From Paracentrotus lividus (lineage: Eukaryota; Echinodermata; Echinoidea; Camarodonta; Echinidae), in NCBI GenBank assembly GCA_940671915.1, contig CALNVZ010003426.1:3330717-3394716 (forward strand): DNA of 64,000 bases, written 5' to 3'. Below, piece after piece: positions 34,237 to 45,990 of this stretch (the stretch's first letter is position 1; every line of letters starts with the position of its first letter). The notes beneath the pieces were generated by a model. It was not told where the DNA came from, did not search any database, and saw only the letters and a program-made list of their open reading frames with translations. Position numbers and translations under genes: made by a program.

Positions 34237-34439
34237 CAAAATCTACCAATTTTATTCACAACGTTGAAAGAGGTATGCAAAATTTTATCACGATGATAAA
34301 GGGTCTGTAGCATGCTTTTGCCATAGCGCCATCTTTTGGCGAAAGACACAAAAAAGTTTTAAACCAAGAATCCTAATAACATTTTTATTCTAAAGTTTTC
34401 TCAAGGGCACATGGAAAGAAGAATTTTATTTATTTGTAT

Positions 34440-34515
34440 TTATTTATTTATTTTTGTATTTTGTTTTGTTTTGTTTTTCGTTGTTTTGTTTTGTTTTGTT
34501 TTGTTTTGTTTGTTT
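34440..34515. repeat. (TTTTG)n tract with flanking T and G runs
   Basis: Repeated GTTTT units at about 34460-34510, followed by a T run and nine G. Confidence 0.85.
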
Positions 34516-34915
34516 GTTGTTTTTTTTTTGGGGGGGGGGTTCAAAGGGTTAAGAATATAATTGACCTAATACGCCAGTCGCATACGCACAACTAACAAAA
34601 TATCAAACTGACTTTTTATTAACCCTTTATTCGCACCTAAACCGCCCGAGACGACCTGTCAGCTTACTCACTAAACCACCCCAAGCCGCCCGTTTTATGA
34701 GAGCTATATACTATCAAAAACATGTGATCAAACATACCAATATTAGTTGTGCATTACCTATGGAATGTGTGCCATCCGATAATGTAGAAAAAAGTATGCT
34801 TTAAGAGTATTTCTTATAGACACACCCTTATGCAAACACAGCATAACCCTTTCCGTTAGGGAATAAACTGACACTTTTTACGTAGTCGCTAGGTGCTAAA
34901 GGGTTAAACACTCAC

Positions 34916-34966
34916 CACATCTCCTTGCGATTTATCCAACGCCCTCTGTAGATCCGAACCTGCCAT
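34916..34966 (-). CDS. candidate first coding exon of an unknown gene
   Basis: On the minus strand an ATG in good context (GTGGCAATGG) opens 17 codons (MAGSDLQRALDKSQGDV) that end exactly at a consensus donor, GATGTG then GTGAGTG. The upstream side (34967-35115) is single-copy in the window and clearly more GC-rich than the surroundings, as expected of a promoter and leader. Without splicing the frame stops three codons later. Downstream exons would lie at lower coordinates, but none was recognised, so either the intron is very long or the call is wrong. Confidence 0.3.
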
Positions 34967-35118
34967 TGCCACACCTGGTTGGCTCCGCCCCCCCCCCCTC
35001 CTCCTCCTGATGAACCGAGTTTTGTTGCGTAATGAGACGTTCTCCTGTGCATAGCTAGCCACATCTAGCTGAAGACGATCCGTGTGTTCTTGGTTGACTG
35101 CTGAGGTATCAGTCAGAA

Positions 35119-35927
35119 GGGGAGACCGGGTATGGACGTCACAAAATTCACATTTTGGGCCAGATATCTAATGAAAGTACTCACACACTCCATTTTGGGT
35201 CTGTAGTTAGCCTATTATGTTGGCTAAAACATGAGGCACATAAAACTTGAAAATATGTTAACACTAACTTACAGCTTAATTAATGAAGACATTTTTTTGT
35301 AACAACCTACCCCGATACGGGGTAAATTGTTACACCATACGGGGTAGGTTATATGTAAACATACGGGGTAAGTTGACAATGTGTAAATCTGTTATACCAT
35401 ACTTTTGTTTCAACTTTCCAGTTTCTTGGTATCGATAACAGTAGATCAAGTAGAGCTCTAGAATAGACTACAGTAATAATAGAAATATCAAAATATTAAC
35501 ACCTGAAAATTGAAACAAAATTACTTTACATGTGTATATAATTGGGGTAGGTTGTTACATCCCCATGGGTGATTTTACACATACAATCAACTGTAGCAAA
35601 GCCATTAGGCAGAATTACAGGGCATGGTTCAGGGGTATATTAGTGACATACATGTACTACATTCACAATACCAGACTATCATCATGTGCCTTCAGTTGTA
35701 AGAACTAATACAAATTTTATTTTTTGTCAAAAATTCTCTTGGAACTGTAAAAAATGTTTAATAGTTGATTTACTTTTTAATAAAACAACGGAGAAACCTC
35801 ACGACCGGCAGTTCATCACAGCTATGTGCTGTATATAGATGCCAGTTAGCACGAACTCTCTTGTTCCAACTTAGCACACTGAGAACTGTAACAACTGACC
35901 CGTGTAACTTCCAGCCCCGCTCTCCCC
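35119..35927. mobile_element. inverted-repeat element with GGGGAGACCGGGTATGGA ends
   Basis: GGGGAGACCGGGTATGGACG at the left is matched, with mutations, by the inverse of the right end (AACTTCCAGCCCCGCTCTCC). The interior contains GGGGTAGGTTGTTACA-type words in both orientations near 35310-35370 and 35540. About 480 bp (35430-35915) recur inverted at 63480-64000. The open frame at 35765-35992 lies in this repeat and is not a gene. Confidence 0.6.
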
Positions 35928-35999
35928 TAGTTTGTCTAGGAGGAACTGGGCTTGAGCTGCAGAAAGATAGGAAAACATTTTCAACGGTGTAAATGAATC

Positions 36000-36430
36000 A
36001 CTGGAGTTTGCATGTATAGGAAAATAAAGTAAAATCTAAAAAGCACTACACTGAACATTTCATCAAAATCGTATAAGAAATAGCAATTTTTGAGTTTTTT
36101 TTTAGGTTTTTTTTTTTTTTTGGGAAACAGTTCTTGACATATTCAAATGAGCAAACTGATGATGCCACAGTCCCACCACTTTGTTTGTATTTTATTGTAT
36201 GAAATACCAATTATCCAGATTTTCTGCTCCAAGGACATAAAACCAGGGATTAATCCTTGTGGAATGTTCAAGGTCACAAGTGCTTTTACTTATTTCAGTA
36301 GATTTTCTTTATACGCAATGTATGAAGAAATGAGATAAATAGGATTTCATATGATAAAATACACAAGAAGTAGGGGGACTCTGACATCATCATTTGCTAC
36401 TTTGAATATTTGAATATTCATGAGACTTTA
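36000..36430. repeat. truncated copy of the 21865-22804 palindromic family
   Basis: Shares AAATAAAGTAAAATCTAAAA, TTTCATCAAAATCG and GGGATTAATCCTTGTGGAATG with that element and shows the empty site of the 22041-22377 insertion. One arm is incomplete. Confidence 0.7.
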
Positions 36431-36704
36431 CTGGTAGCATTGAAAATCTCTTCAGAATAAGAGGCTTCCCGGTGAAAGCATTTTTGGTACGATTCTTAAT
36501 GAAAACATGCAGAAGTATGCATGTAAATGTCATCTAGGACAGCATTGGACATATCAACTGGACATAGTTCAGAGGCATACGGCCAAGTTAGTCAAGAACG
36601 GGTTCAAGGACAATAAAAATGAATGATCAGCAGAGGAAGATTCGATGAACTGACAAGAATCCCTGTAGAAATGTGTCTGGGAAGTTGAAGAATCACATAA
36701 TGGC

Positions 36705-36904
36705 CCAAAGACCATGCAACCTTACGCAGCCTGGACGTTTTCCAGAGGACGCATTGGTCAAAACCCATGGAGGACATGAATGATGGCTCCGGGCATCACA
36801 AAAAGTATTTTATGTGGTAATTTGAAGCAAAAGAATTATAATTGAGGGGATTAATAAAAACAAATAGACTGAGTCCAGGCTGCGTAAGGTTGCATGGTCT
36901 TTGG
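36705..36904. mobile_element. 200-bp hairpin element
   Basis: The 32-bp ends, beginning CCAAAGACCATGCAACCTTA, are perfect inverted repeats (36705-36736 and 36873-36904). The loop has no coding sequence. No clear target duplication. Confidence 0.65.
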
Positions 36905-37698
36905 TATGAATAATTATGAACATGGTGTTTTTCATAAATCTGTCAATAAAATACCCCTGGAACACCAAATTTCTCAAAATTTCAAATTTTCCTCATTGTT
37001 TAGTTGTTGGTAGCGTATTGATCACAAAAAAGTTTGAGGAAACGCATTCAGTTAAAAGCACGAATAAAAAAAACTAAAAAATCGACAGGGGTATGACTTT
37101 TTTTGCGGACAACTCTACATGTACCCCTTAATAGGGTTGCAATAGAGTTATATGTCAGGTTTACTGATATGGTTAGGGTAAGGTTCATATGTACAGTGTC
37201 AAGTTCAAGGCTGAAGTTTGCAAATCGATCCATACTCAGAATATTAAGAGCGGACCAATTGTCGCAGTACAAATTTCATGGAATGAGGGGGATTGAACTC
37301 CACGATTGAATCATATGCCTCTAGTTCATTGTCAGTGAATTAGTAGCAAAATATCAAATACTGGCACTTCATTTATAAGTGTTACCCGTTCATAGATTCT
37401 CCTGTTATTTCTATTGCATAAGGACTCTACTCCCACATCAATTGCTTTGATAGTTTTTAGTCAACTTAAAAAATCTCTTAAATCAAGAAACAATTTCAGT
37501 TCAATTAAATGATAACAATATGCCTTTAGTTCCTTGTCAGCAAAATGGTGATAAAATATTGAATACTAACACGCTATAATTATCAAGTGCTACCCGTTCA
37601 TGTCATGTATCGCTATATAGATTGATATCGCACATGGGCTCACCTCTCATATCAATTGCTTTAATAATACATGTACCTCTTAAACCAAGAAATAGATA

Positions 37699-38689
37699 CA
37701 CTGTCGCTCATAAAGGTTGGATGTTTTTTGTGTGCTCCAGTAACATCTTTTTGCTCTAGCTTTAATTTCTTGAAAATATTTCCCCCCTTATTCACTTTTC
37801 GGGACTCTCGACATATCTTGGACGTTCCCCAACATATCCCAGGGGATGATGAATCAAATAAGGTTTGTCAACCCCCACAATGCCCATTTTTGCAATTTTT
37901 TCCCCATTTTGAGGCACCTTTATATAATTGTTTACCCAGTTGACCAAGGCCCCCTCCGTCTTACCCCCGCGAAACGCGTCTGAACTGTAGGCCTTTTATT
38001 GTTCTTCACGTTAAATTAAGATTTAAGGTCACAGGATTTGGTCTCTTGTCTAGGGGAAAGAGAGATCGGTGAAAAATTGGAATATTTTATCCTACCTTTA
38101 TGGTAAAAACAAAGAAAACAAAAAACAATCATAAACTCTTAATTTTTAATGTTTTCCCCTAAATTTTGTTTCAGCCTTAATGACAAGGTTTTAAATGGTA
38201 ACCATAGTCTATTTTTCATTATGATTTATGTTTGGCTTATATTCTACAATACATTTTTGGGAAGACAGAAATTTCCATGTTATAAAAGTGAAGAAAATCA
38301 ATTTTGAACCCAAATCAAAATAAACTTTGACCCTCCCCCTAGACAATAAATCTAAGTCTGTGACTATAAAACTAGATTTAACTTAAAGAACAATAACAAC
38401 CCTATACTTCACATGCACTTCTTGGGGGTAGGACGGAGGAGGCCTTGTTCAGCAGGGTGAACAAATAAAGGGGCCCCCAAAATGTGAAAAAATGACAAAA
38501 ATGGGCATTGTGGGGGTTGACAAACTGTTTTTATTTTCCAATACCCGGGAATGGCTGGGGAACGTCCAAGATATGGCAAGGGTACTGAAAAGTGAAAGCA
38601 GCCGGACAAACAAGTTCTAGAAATTGAAGCCGGAGCAAAGTGATGTGGCTGGATCGCATAAAAATATCCAACCTATATGAGCAACAGTG
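37699..38689. mobile_element. 991-bp long-inverted-repeat element
   Basis: It begins CACTGTCGCTCATAAAGGTT and ends with the complement (AACCTATATGAGCAACAGTG). The arms extend about 280 bp, with CCCCCACAATGCCCATTTTT inverted on both sides. It is flanked by TA. The duplicate segment reads ATAGATATATGAAATT uninterrupted at about 52965 (and again near 57289), the exact empty site. No transposase. Confidence 0.85.
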
Positions 38690-39083
38690 TATATGAAATT
38701 AAATCTCAGAAACACGGTAGGGAGGCTGACGATAACATATTATTTCCTGGGCTCTATGATCTGAAGTCGTAATTTACATTAAATGACAAACTTTTTATTA
38801 TTTTGATCGGTTTTCCAGATTCTGCAAAAAAAATAACATATATGCAAGAAACTAATAGTTTGATTATACATTGAGAGAGTGCTGTAGATATTAATGGATT
38901 GTACTTTCGCGTTGCATTGTATTTTCGCTTTGGATCTTTATTCAAATGACTTTTTTTCTCGATTCAACTTTTTCTGGTTTGCAGTGCCAGATTGTAAAGA
39001 TCATTAACTTAATGATTAGACACAAGACACTATTATAGACTCGAATTAGTGTAACTCCACTTAACAGATATTTTGCAGGAAGA

Positions 39084-39401
39084 ATGGATACCAAACTGAG
39101 TGAAAGTTCATCTTCGTATGACTACTTTCCTGGAAGAATGGATACCAATTTTAGCGAAAATTCATCTTCATATTACTACAATTTCAACTTGGAATCAAAT
39201 TGCTCTTATAAAGCAGCCCTAATTATCAAGATTGCATATAACATCATAATATTCATTGGTGTTGCTTTTACAATCATCACGCTTCTCACCATAGGCTGTC
39301 ATCGTCGTTTGCGAAAAAAATCAAATATTTTCCCAATAAACATCGTGTTCGCCGATTGTCTCTTAAATTGTGCTGTTGGCATATTGGAAATTATTGCATT
39401 T
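39084..39401 (+). CDS. class A (rhodopsin-like) GPCR, exon 1
   Basis: Encodes residues 1-106 of a receptor of about 299 residues. The N-terminus has Asn-X-Ser sites (NFS, NSS, NCS) and an 18-residue tandem duplication (MDTKLSESSSSYDYFPGR, MDTNFSENSSSYYYNF). Helix 1 spans about residues 44-72 and helix 2 about 81-106, with the class A aspartate in VFADCLLN. It ends at a consensus donor (GCATTT then GTAAGT) in phase 0, matching the acceptor of the second exon. The start is the first ATG; the second, 18 codons on, is the start equivalent to the paralogue. Ligand unknown. Confidence 0.75.
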
Positions 39402-39782
39402 GTAAGTAGATTGATTGATTGATTTTATTTGTCAAGTATGTACACTGTAAACATAAATTAGTCATTTTGACTAATAACAATTAGTCCTGCCCTATGTCTG
39501 AAATGACTAGAATTAATTAGTCAGATGACTAACGTTTAGTCATTTCAAACACTTTTGGATTAAGTCAAATGACTAAAGTTTAGTAATTTCAGACAATTTT
39601 GGATTTAGTCAGATGACTAGAATTAATTAGTCAGACAAAACCAAATATTAGTCAAATGACTTATTTTAGCTGGTCATCATTTTAAGGCCATATTTTATGT
39701 AAAACAAAAGAAATGAAGCAACTAAATCTCTACTTGATTTAAAACAGATCTATTTCAACATAATCGGGCTATACATAATAAT

Positions 39783-40112
<330 letters not shown>

Positions 40113-40879
40113 GATAATAATGGTCTATATTTTTAACTCGATAAAACATATTTACAAAATTTCATTTTTAAATTATAACATAAATTACAACATAAATTAT
40201 AAAAAATATATAGCATAATAGTTAACATTATCATGATAGCAGATACTCTGAATTGTTGTAATGATGATTACATAGTAAATAGCCTGTCAAGACATCATAG
40301 TGTTATTACTGTACTAAAAGGCAAATTTGTGAGGCCAATACACTTAATTAGCATAGGAGGAAGAGAGTGAGAGGGTGAGGAATACACAGGGTAAGAGTAA
40401 AAGTGAAAGGAGAACAAGAGGGAAGGACAGAGGGAGACAGAGAGATCAGGATGGAGAAGAATGGAAAAGTCTAATACAAATTTATATATATATAAAAGTA
40501 AATTAAAACGCATAAATGTAAATTCGAAAATATTGGTTTCAATGAAGAAATTCCCAATCATCACCTTCACTTCAAAATAATATAATAATTATGTATACGT
40601 ATTGCTTTGAATATGTACATGTAAACATGACATGTACATATTCCAGCATAGCACTGGCCAGCCAGGGGGAGGTGATCCCTGGTGTGCTGCTGATGACCCG
40701 TTGACACCTGCGGAATTTAAGTTCTTTCCGTTTTTTTTTATTTTATTTTTTTTTATTTTTTATTTATTTCACTGCATGCAGTACATTCAAACAAGGTAAA
40801 GTATGTGGTACAGCGTAATATAAAGGTTTGAATGCAAGAACTTTATGCAGAATAGAACCCCCCCCCAAAAAAAAAAAAA

Positions 40880-42620
40880 TAAATAAATAAATAAATAAAT
40901 AAAAAAAAAAAAAAATAGAAATGCAGGAAATAGCATGTATCTGAAGTTCAGCTTGTCTTGAAAATTTCAGCAATAACAAATAGCAAATATGTCCCCAGCT
41001 CAACAAAGGTACAACTCCATTCAATACTCTGAGAAAGTCTTAAATCTTCCGATAGCACGTTCAACGTGAATCCTTGTTGATTCAATGCATGGAGATACTA
41101 ACTTAGTATTAGGGATGGCCAAACAAAAGCAAAAAGCCACTAGAACGGTTTCCACTTCACTGTATGGATGTAGTCACCCATGCATTTACAATGCAAACAA
41201 TAACCCATGCAATCCCTACTCAATAATACACAGGCAGAGAAACAGCAAAATTTTCAATAAAAAACAGCTTTCGAAATTGTCGTTCGGCCAGTGGTAAATA
41301 TCCATCATTTTTATTCCTAATTGGTTATCCTTAGAAAATACCTCAGCAGAAGATTAACTTCTCCTGTTGGAAAAATTGATATAAAAAAACTACAGCGTGT
41401 TCAAAGTGATGCTATACTGTGTGATGTGTGTTATGACTTGAATTTCTCATGATTGGAATAGATTCAGATAAGGAGAAGTAGATATTTATAAAATTTCACT
41501 ATTTTTGAACAAAAAATGTATTGGGGTGAAAAACAAAGAACAATGTTTACCACTGGCCATTTAAGTTTTAAAATTACTCTACCCTGTCTAACACTCGGCT
41601 CTGAACCACACCACCATGAAATAGCCTATTGTTTAGGGTGTTCCTATTGAAACATTCCCTATGGAGTATTTTTCCACGGTGGTCATACTGGACCACATAC
41701 AGTAACATACATGTCAAACCATCAGTTTTGTACTGCCATAAATTGTATCTTTGTATAATCTACTCAATTGTGTTACTATAATCTCATTTCATGTTGATAC
41801 ACACATAGAAAATGTTTGCTATGATTTGGTTTAATAAATCAAAGACAAAAGAACCATAAACTTGAGCTTTATTGCATTTTCTGGCTTTGTCTGAAACTTG
41901 TAAAAGTGTTCTAGCAGCTCATTGGTAATCTGAGACACTCTTTGGGTCATATCTTTGAAACGGAACATCCCATTGTGACGGTACCAAAATGTTTCTTGTA
42001 AAATGCTCTATCAAATAAGCCTAGCAAAAACAACTTAAAAATAACTTAAAATTTTAGTGGACATCCCTATTAGTATCTCCATGTTCAATGTGACGTGTCT
42101 TGACTGTGGCGTGTGTGTCAAGTTGCTTCCAATGTACAAATGGTGGTATGTTTTACTGTTGCTCCCCCTTTTTGCTCGGAGGTCTCTTATGAGAAAACAA
42201 TGATCAGCAACCAGATTCTTGTGTGATCTTTTAATCTGATACACTACCTCCAAAGAGTCCAAAGCTGAGAGAGAAAAATGAAGGTACCCCTTGGAAATGT
42301 TTCAACTAAGAGCTTGGCCCGGAGTATCGTGATGCAAGATGACCAAGTTTTTCTTTGAGAACAAGGCGTTGATGGGGTTAGATATTTCAGTACACTCTAT
42401 AATTGTTCTAGTGTACTTGAAATATCTAAAACTCTTCGGAAGACTTGCCCTAACTTGTTTCTTTGTTGGCCATTTGATGAGAAGTGGTCACAGTTTAAGG
42501 TCCAGAAAATTTCAAAACGTTCCAATTCCAAATGTATCTGCCAGTCTACGATTTGTAAAACCACGTCGAAGACGGAAAAGTGTCATAACGAATTCTTCAT
42601 ACACAGTCAATATCCTTGAA
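40880..42620 (-). pseudogene. DDE_Tnp_4-family transposase, decayed and interrupted
   Basis: Minus-strand pieces in order: LTVYEEFVMTLFRLRRGFTN and RLADTFGIG (HTH_Tnp_4-like recognition helix region), WPTKKQVRASLPKSFR, RTIIECTEIF (normally DCTEIF; the first catalytic Asp is Glu here), NLVADHCFLIRDLRAKRG (normally MADRGF; second Asp), NIPPFVHWKQL, KTRHIESTRIHVERAIGRFK (third catalytic residue in HVER), and NGVVPL. Several frame changes and stops separate the pieces. The third motif is reconstituted only when the insertion 41088-42083 is left out, proving that it entered a once continuous coding region. It lies inside 39443-43420 and was probably its transposase. A THAP domain was not found. 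Confidence 0.75.
41088..42083. mobile_element. 996-bp element inserted in the DDE_Tnp_4 gene
   Basis: CATGGAGATACTAA and TAGGGATG at the left are matched inverted at the right (CATCCCTATTAGTATCTCCA). TTCAATG flanks both sides as a 7-bp direct repeat; with one copy removed, the surrounding frame reads KTRHIESTRIHVER as expected for the transposase. A further inverted pair, GGCCAGTGGTAAA near 41287 and TTTACCACTGGCC near 41547, lies inside. No coding sequence. Confidence 0.75.
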
Positions 42621-42799
42621 CGATGTTCCTGAAAAATAAGGCCATTAAAATAAAAAGAATTATTAGACAGGTATTATAAAATCCCTGGAATGGCATCTAT
42701 ATAATAATTGAACTATTTGTCTCTCTCATCATGATCTTTATTCCTTACATAAATTCATTTGATTTTCAAATTTACTAAATTATTAAAATAGTCTTTCAA

Positions 42800-42800
<1 letters not shown>

Positions 42801-42855
<55 letters not shown>

Positions 42856-42861
42856 CATTAT
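42801..42861. repeat. (ATT)n microsatellite
   Basis: About 18 ATT units with one C interruption. Confidence 0.95.
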
Positions 42862-42946
42862 TGTATTCGGCAAAAAGATGACATACAATATAAATAAAAT
42901 TGATTCCATATAAAACATATTATTAAAGAACACAAAAATATTAAGA

Positions 42947-43050
42947 CACTGTTTTCACCTGGCTGGGCTGCCAAGCCTTGGGCAAAGTTAACTAAATAAC
43001 TACAGTCTGCGGACCGCTCTAAACTATTATCCAGCCAGGTGAATTCAGTG
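42947..43050. mobile_element. 104-bp palindromic element
   Basis: CACTGTTTTCACCTGGCTGG at the left and its near-complement CCAGCCAGGTGAATTCAGTG at the right close a short loop. Confidence 0.6.
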
Positions 43051-43687
43051 TTGCAATTTATGTGACATTAACAATTATAACATAACATTCATAACTTAAA
43101 AATCATTTTTAAAAATTAAAAAAATCACTTTAAAATGGTACAAATTGTGTTTAAAAAAGGCGTTCAAGCAGTTGTTGAGTATCTTTCAAGTAGACATGAC
43201 CACACCATATTGGAAAGGTGTCTTAATTCCAAACATAAAAATATGAGACATGATGTACTATAAGCCAATGTAAACAAGTCATTTGTTAAATGACTTGTTT
43301 ATATTGGTCAAAATGACTGACCTAAACTAGTCTTGACTGAGGTAATTAAGTCACTGAGACTGGACTAACGGTCGTTTTGACTAATTTATAAGCACCAATG
43401 ACTAATTTATGTTTACAGTGTATAGGCCTAATACAGTGTATGAAATACCAAATGATTTTGTATCAAGTTAAAACATAATTGATGCAGAAAGAAAGAAATG
43501 GTCAAGTAAAACAAAATGTAAATGGAAATATTCGTTCTAAATGGTTATCATGGTTATAGCAACAATTACTATAAAAGGTTGATTTTTAATGAAACTGGTT
43601 TTATTGGTTGCTTATTTAAAATTGGTAAATGTGAAAACATATTGGTAACATATAATGCTGCCAAGTGTTATTTCTCATTCAATGCAG

Positions 43688-44269
43688 TATGCAGTGTATG
43701 TGGACAACATTACTTACTTGTCAATAGTGATCAACTCTTCCACTTGCGTATCTACAGTGAGCGTCTTGCTTGTTGCAGTGGATCAGTACATCGCCTTCAA
43801 ACTCGATCCCTTTGGCATTCGGAACATTCTTACTAAATCCCGCCGGATCATCATTTGTATTCTTGTCTGGGTGATTACAATTATTCCGTTTGTGTCTCTG
43901 GAATATTTGTATGAAAATTATTATGCTAGCTCCTTGCGATTTTATTTATGTAATATTTGTATTGTCCTAACTGGCTTTGGCTATTGCCTAGTGTACAGGA
44001 CAATCTGTAGATCAGCCCTTGGTACAAACCTCCAGCTTAAAGAACAAAGAAAAAGGAACAGACGAGTGATGCGGACTTACGCTCTTGTTTTGGGATCAAA
44101 CTTCCTCCTCTACACACTTCCAGATGTATCTAAGTTTAACTCGCACTTGTATATGTCTAATATATGCTTTATGTATGGTTTGGCAGTAATGATGATCCTT
44201 AATACGATTGCAAACACTTTTATTTATTGGTGGCGCAACAGAGACACCTATGAAATCTTCAAATGTTAA
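43688..44269 (+). CDS. class A GPCR, exon 2 (terminal)
   Basis: Encodes the remaining 193 residues after a pyrimidine-rich acceptor (TTTCTCATTCAATGCAG, AG at 43686-43687) in phase 0. Helix 3 ends in VDQYIAF, a DRY variant; helix 4 holds Trp (ILVWVITIIPF); helix 5 GFGYCLVY; a basic third loop KEQRKRNRRVMRT precedes helix 6 with its Pro (YTLPDV); helix 7 ends in NTIANTFIYWW, an NPxxY variant. The usual Cys at the start of helix 3 is absent and the C-tail is only a few residues. These deviations place it outside the well-known amine or peptide groups; it may be one of the lineage-expanded orphan or chemosensory receptors of marine invertebrates (inference). Confidence 0.75.
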   Translation, partial: YAVYVDNITYLSIVINSSTCVSTVSVLLVAVDQYIAFKLDPFGIRNILTKSRRIIICILVWVITIIPFVSLEYLYENYYASSLRFYLCNICIVLTGFGYCLVYRTICRSALGTNLQLKEQRKRNRRVMRTYALVLGSNFLLYTLPDVSKFNSHLYMSNICFMYGLAVMMILNTIANTFIYWWRNRDTYEIFKC

Positions 44270-44548
44270 AGGGATGTGATCATGAAAATCTCACTGCATG
44301 AATGTTGAAATTTGATGGTCAGGATAGTGGGAATAACGATATGATCTCTAACTCATAGGAGCGAATGCCAAATTACGTATGCGATAAGTCACTGAACCGT
44401 CACGGAGCGCTAAACTTTCTTCTCAATTCCATCATATTTTGATCGAATAACATGGTGATTCTTCCTAAAAATCAGTCACGTGTTAGGTAATAAATTTACC
44501 TACACGGACATATAATTAGATTTTTTTTCTTAAATTTTACCTGGTTCA
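44270..44548. other. downstream of the GPCR, no gene seen
   Basis: AT-rich sequence that may hold the receptor 3-prime UTR. GGAGCGAATGCC near 44360 echoes the palindrome at 44745-44827. Confidence 0.3.
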
Positions 44549-44828
44549 AAAATTATTGATATCTGAAATAGGGAGAACTTACTTTTTGTGTTGTGTTTAG
44601 AAAATGCTATGATATGCTACCTTTTATAAATACAACACAAAAAGAAAGTTCCCCCTATTTCAGATCAATAATTTTTTTTTAACAAGGAAGAGTTGAAAAA
44701 TCTAATAATTAGATTTTTCCAACTCTTCCTTGTTAAAAAAAAATTATTCGCTCCCATGGTAGCTTATTGAATTCCCTACCTGGACATGTCCAGGTAGGGA
44801 ATTCAATTAGCTACCATGGGAGCGAATT
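44549..44828. repeat. three consecutive palindromes
   Basis: P1 (about 44549-44675): arms AAATTATTGATATCTGAAAT and complement with a 50-base loop. P2 (about 44672-44743): arms of about 33 bp meeting at AATAATT, including AACAAGGAAGAGTTG. P3 (44745-44827): 41-bp arms, one mismatch, meeting at GGACATGTCC, including GCTCCCATGGTAGC. The arms of neighbouring palindromes abut without spacer. Confidence 0.8.
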
Positions 44829-45990
44829 TTAGAAAAAAAAATCATCAAGTCATGCTTCAGTGATTAATGGTTGAATGCAAAAATGTCATTTTTTTCAAAG
44901 TTCACAAGCCTAAAATCGCAACTTTGATTCAATGATATGGTACTCATTTTCATATTTTACACGTCAGAATGTATGCAAAACGTGCTTTCCAACTCACGGA
45001 AAGGAAATTTGCTCAAATTTCACGGTTGAGTGAGCATGCAGCTAAAATTGCCAAAACTGCGAATTTACTTCTTTGCCATGGTATATTCGATCAAATATGA
45101 TGGAATTCCTGTTTTGGAATATTGTATGCAACCAATATCCCTAATTCATTCACGGGTGAAAGGACCCATCAAAAAAACCAAAAAATAGGCCATTTTTAAA
45201 TTACAAAGAAGTATTGCAGTAATTTTATGCACTAAAAATCATCTCAATAACATTTTTTTTTTTTTGGTTGTGTTTATATTCTTTGGGTACGTGTCAATGA
45301 TCCTATGGCATTTATTTATAATCCATGCTTCAGTGAGCATGTGAGACTGGAAAGCCCTTTTTTTCAGATATGGACTAAAATTCAAATTCTTACTTTGATT
45401 GAATGTAACAATTCTTTTCGGGGAGTACTTCGGATTTTATTTTCACAAAAATCCTGATGTTTCACACCTCAGTGGGCACAAGATACAAGAAAATCATGCA
45501 AATGAGGAGAAAGTTTTGGGCTCCGTCATGGTTCAGTGACTTTTCGAATACGTAATTTAAATCAAGATTATGTTAGTTGAAGCTATGTGCCAAGTTTCAT
45601 GACATAACTCACGGTAGAACTAACAATAATCATCAATGAAAAAAAGGCCAATTTTTACATTTTGTCAGGTATTGATTTCCTCCTCCATTGACTTTATGTA
45701 CAGAGGTTTTTAAAAAAGTGAAATTTGGCATATTTTAATTGTCAATTTTTGTCCATTTGACTGTTGAGTTATTATATAAAACTTTGCATGGATAGCTTCA
45801 ACTGGTCTCTAATCAACATGATCTAGATTCAAATTACGTATTCAGAAAGCAAAAATGTGAGGGATCAGACATACCTAAGACAAAAATAGGTTCTTGTATT
45901 TTTTTTAGAGTCCATATAAAAATCTGTGTGATGTGTATACAGCAAATTTTAAATTTCAGAATGGATTTGTACATGTAGCTTAAAACAACA
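44829..45990. other. AT-rich non-coding sequence
   Basis: No gene. Loosely repeated phrases (CATGCTTCAGTGA, CTTTGATTGAATG, CAAATTACGTATTC) suggest an old module array similar in style to the one that follows, but individual units could not be delimited. Confidence 0.35.

Larger units (their letters stand above)
37155..39442 (+). other. GPCR-bearing duplicated segment, copy 1
   Basis: This stretch, apart from the insertion at 37699-38689, is homologous in the same order to 52428-53019 plus 62642-63242. It therefore is the upstream flank and first exon of the receptor, duplicated together. Shared landmarks are CAAATCGATCCATACTCAGA near 37220, GGTAGGGAGGCTGA near 38715, and TTGATTATACATTGAGAGAG near 38860. 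It holds the receptor promoter if there is one here; no TATA box was identified. Confidence 0.75.

Noticed and set aside
33481-34296. 271-codon plus-strand open frame
   Set aside because: Mostly antisense to the Penelope-like GIY-YIG fragment; only its last part is a real, separate fragment in that orientation.
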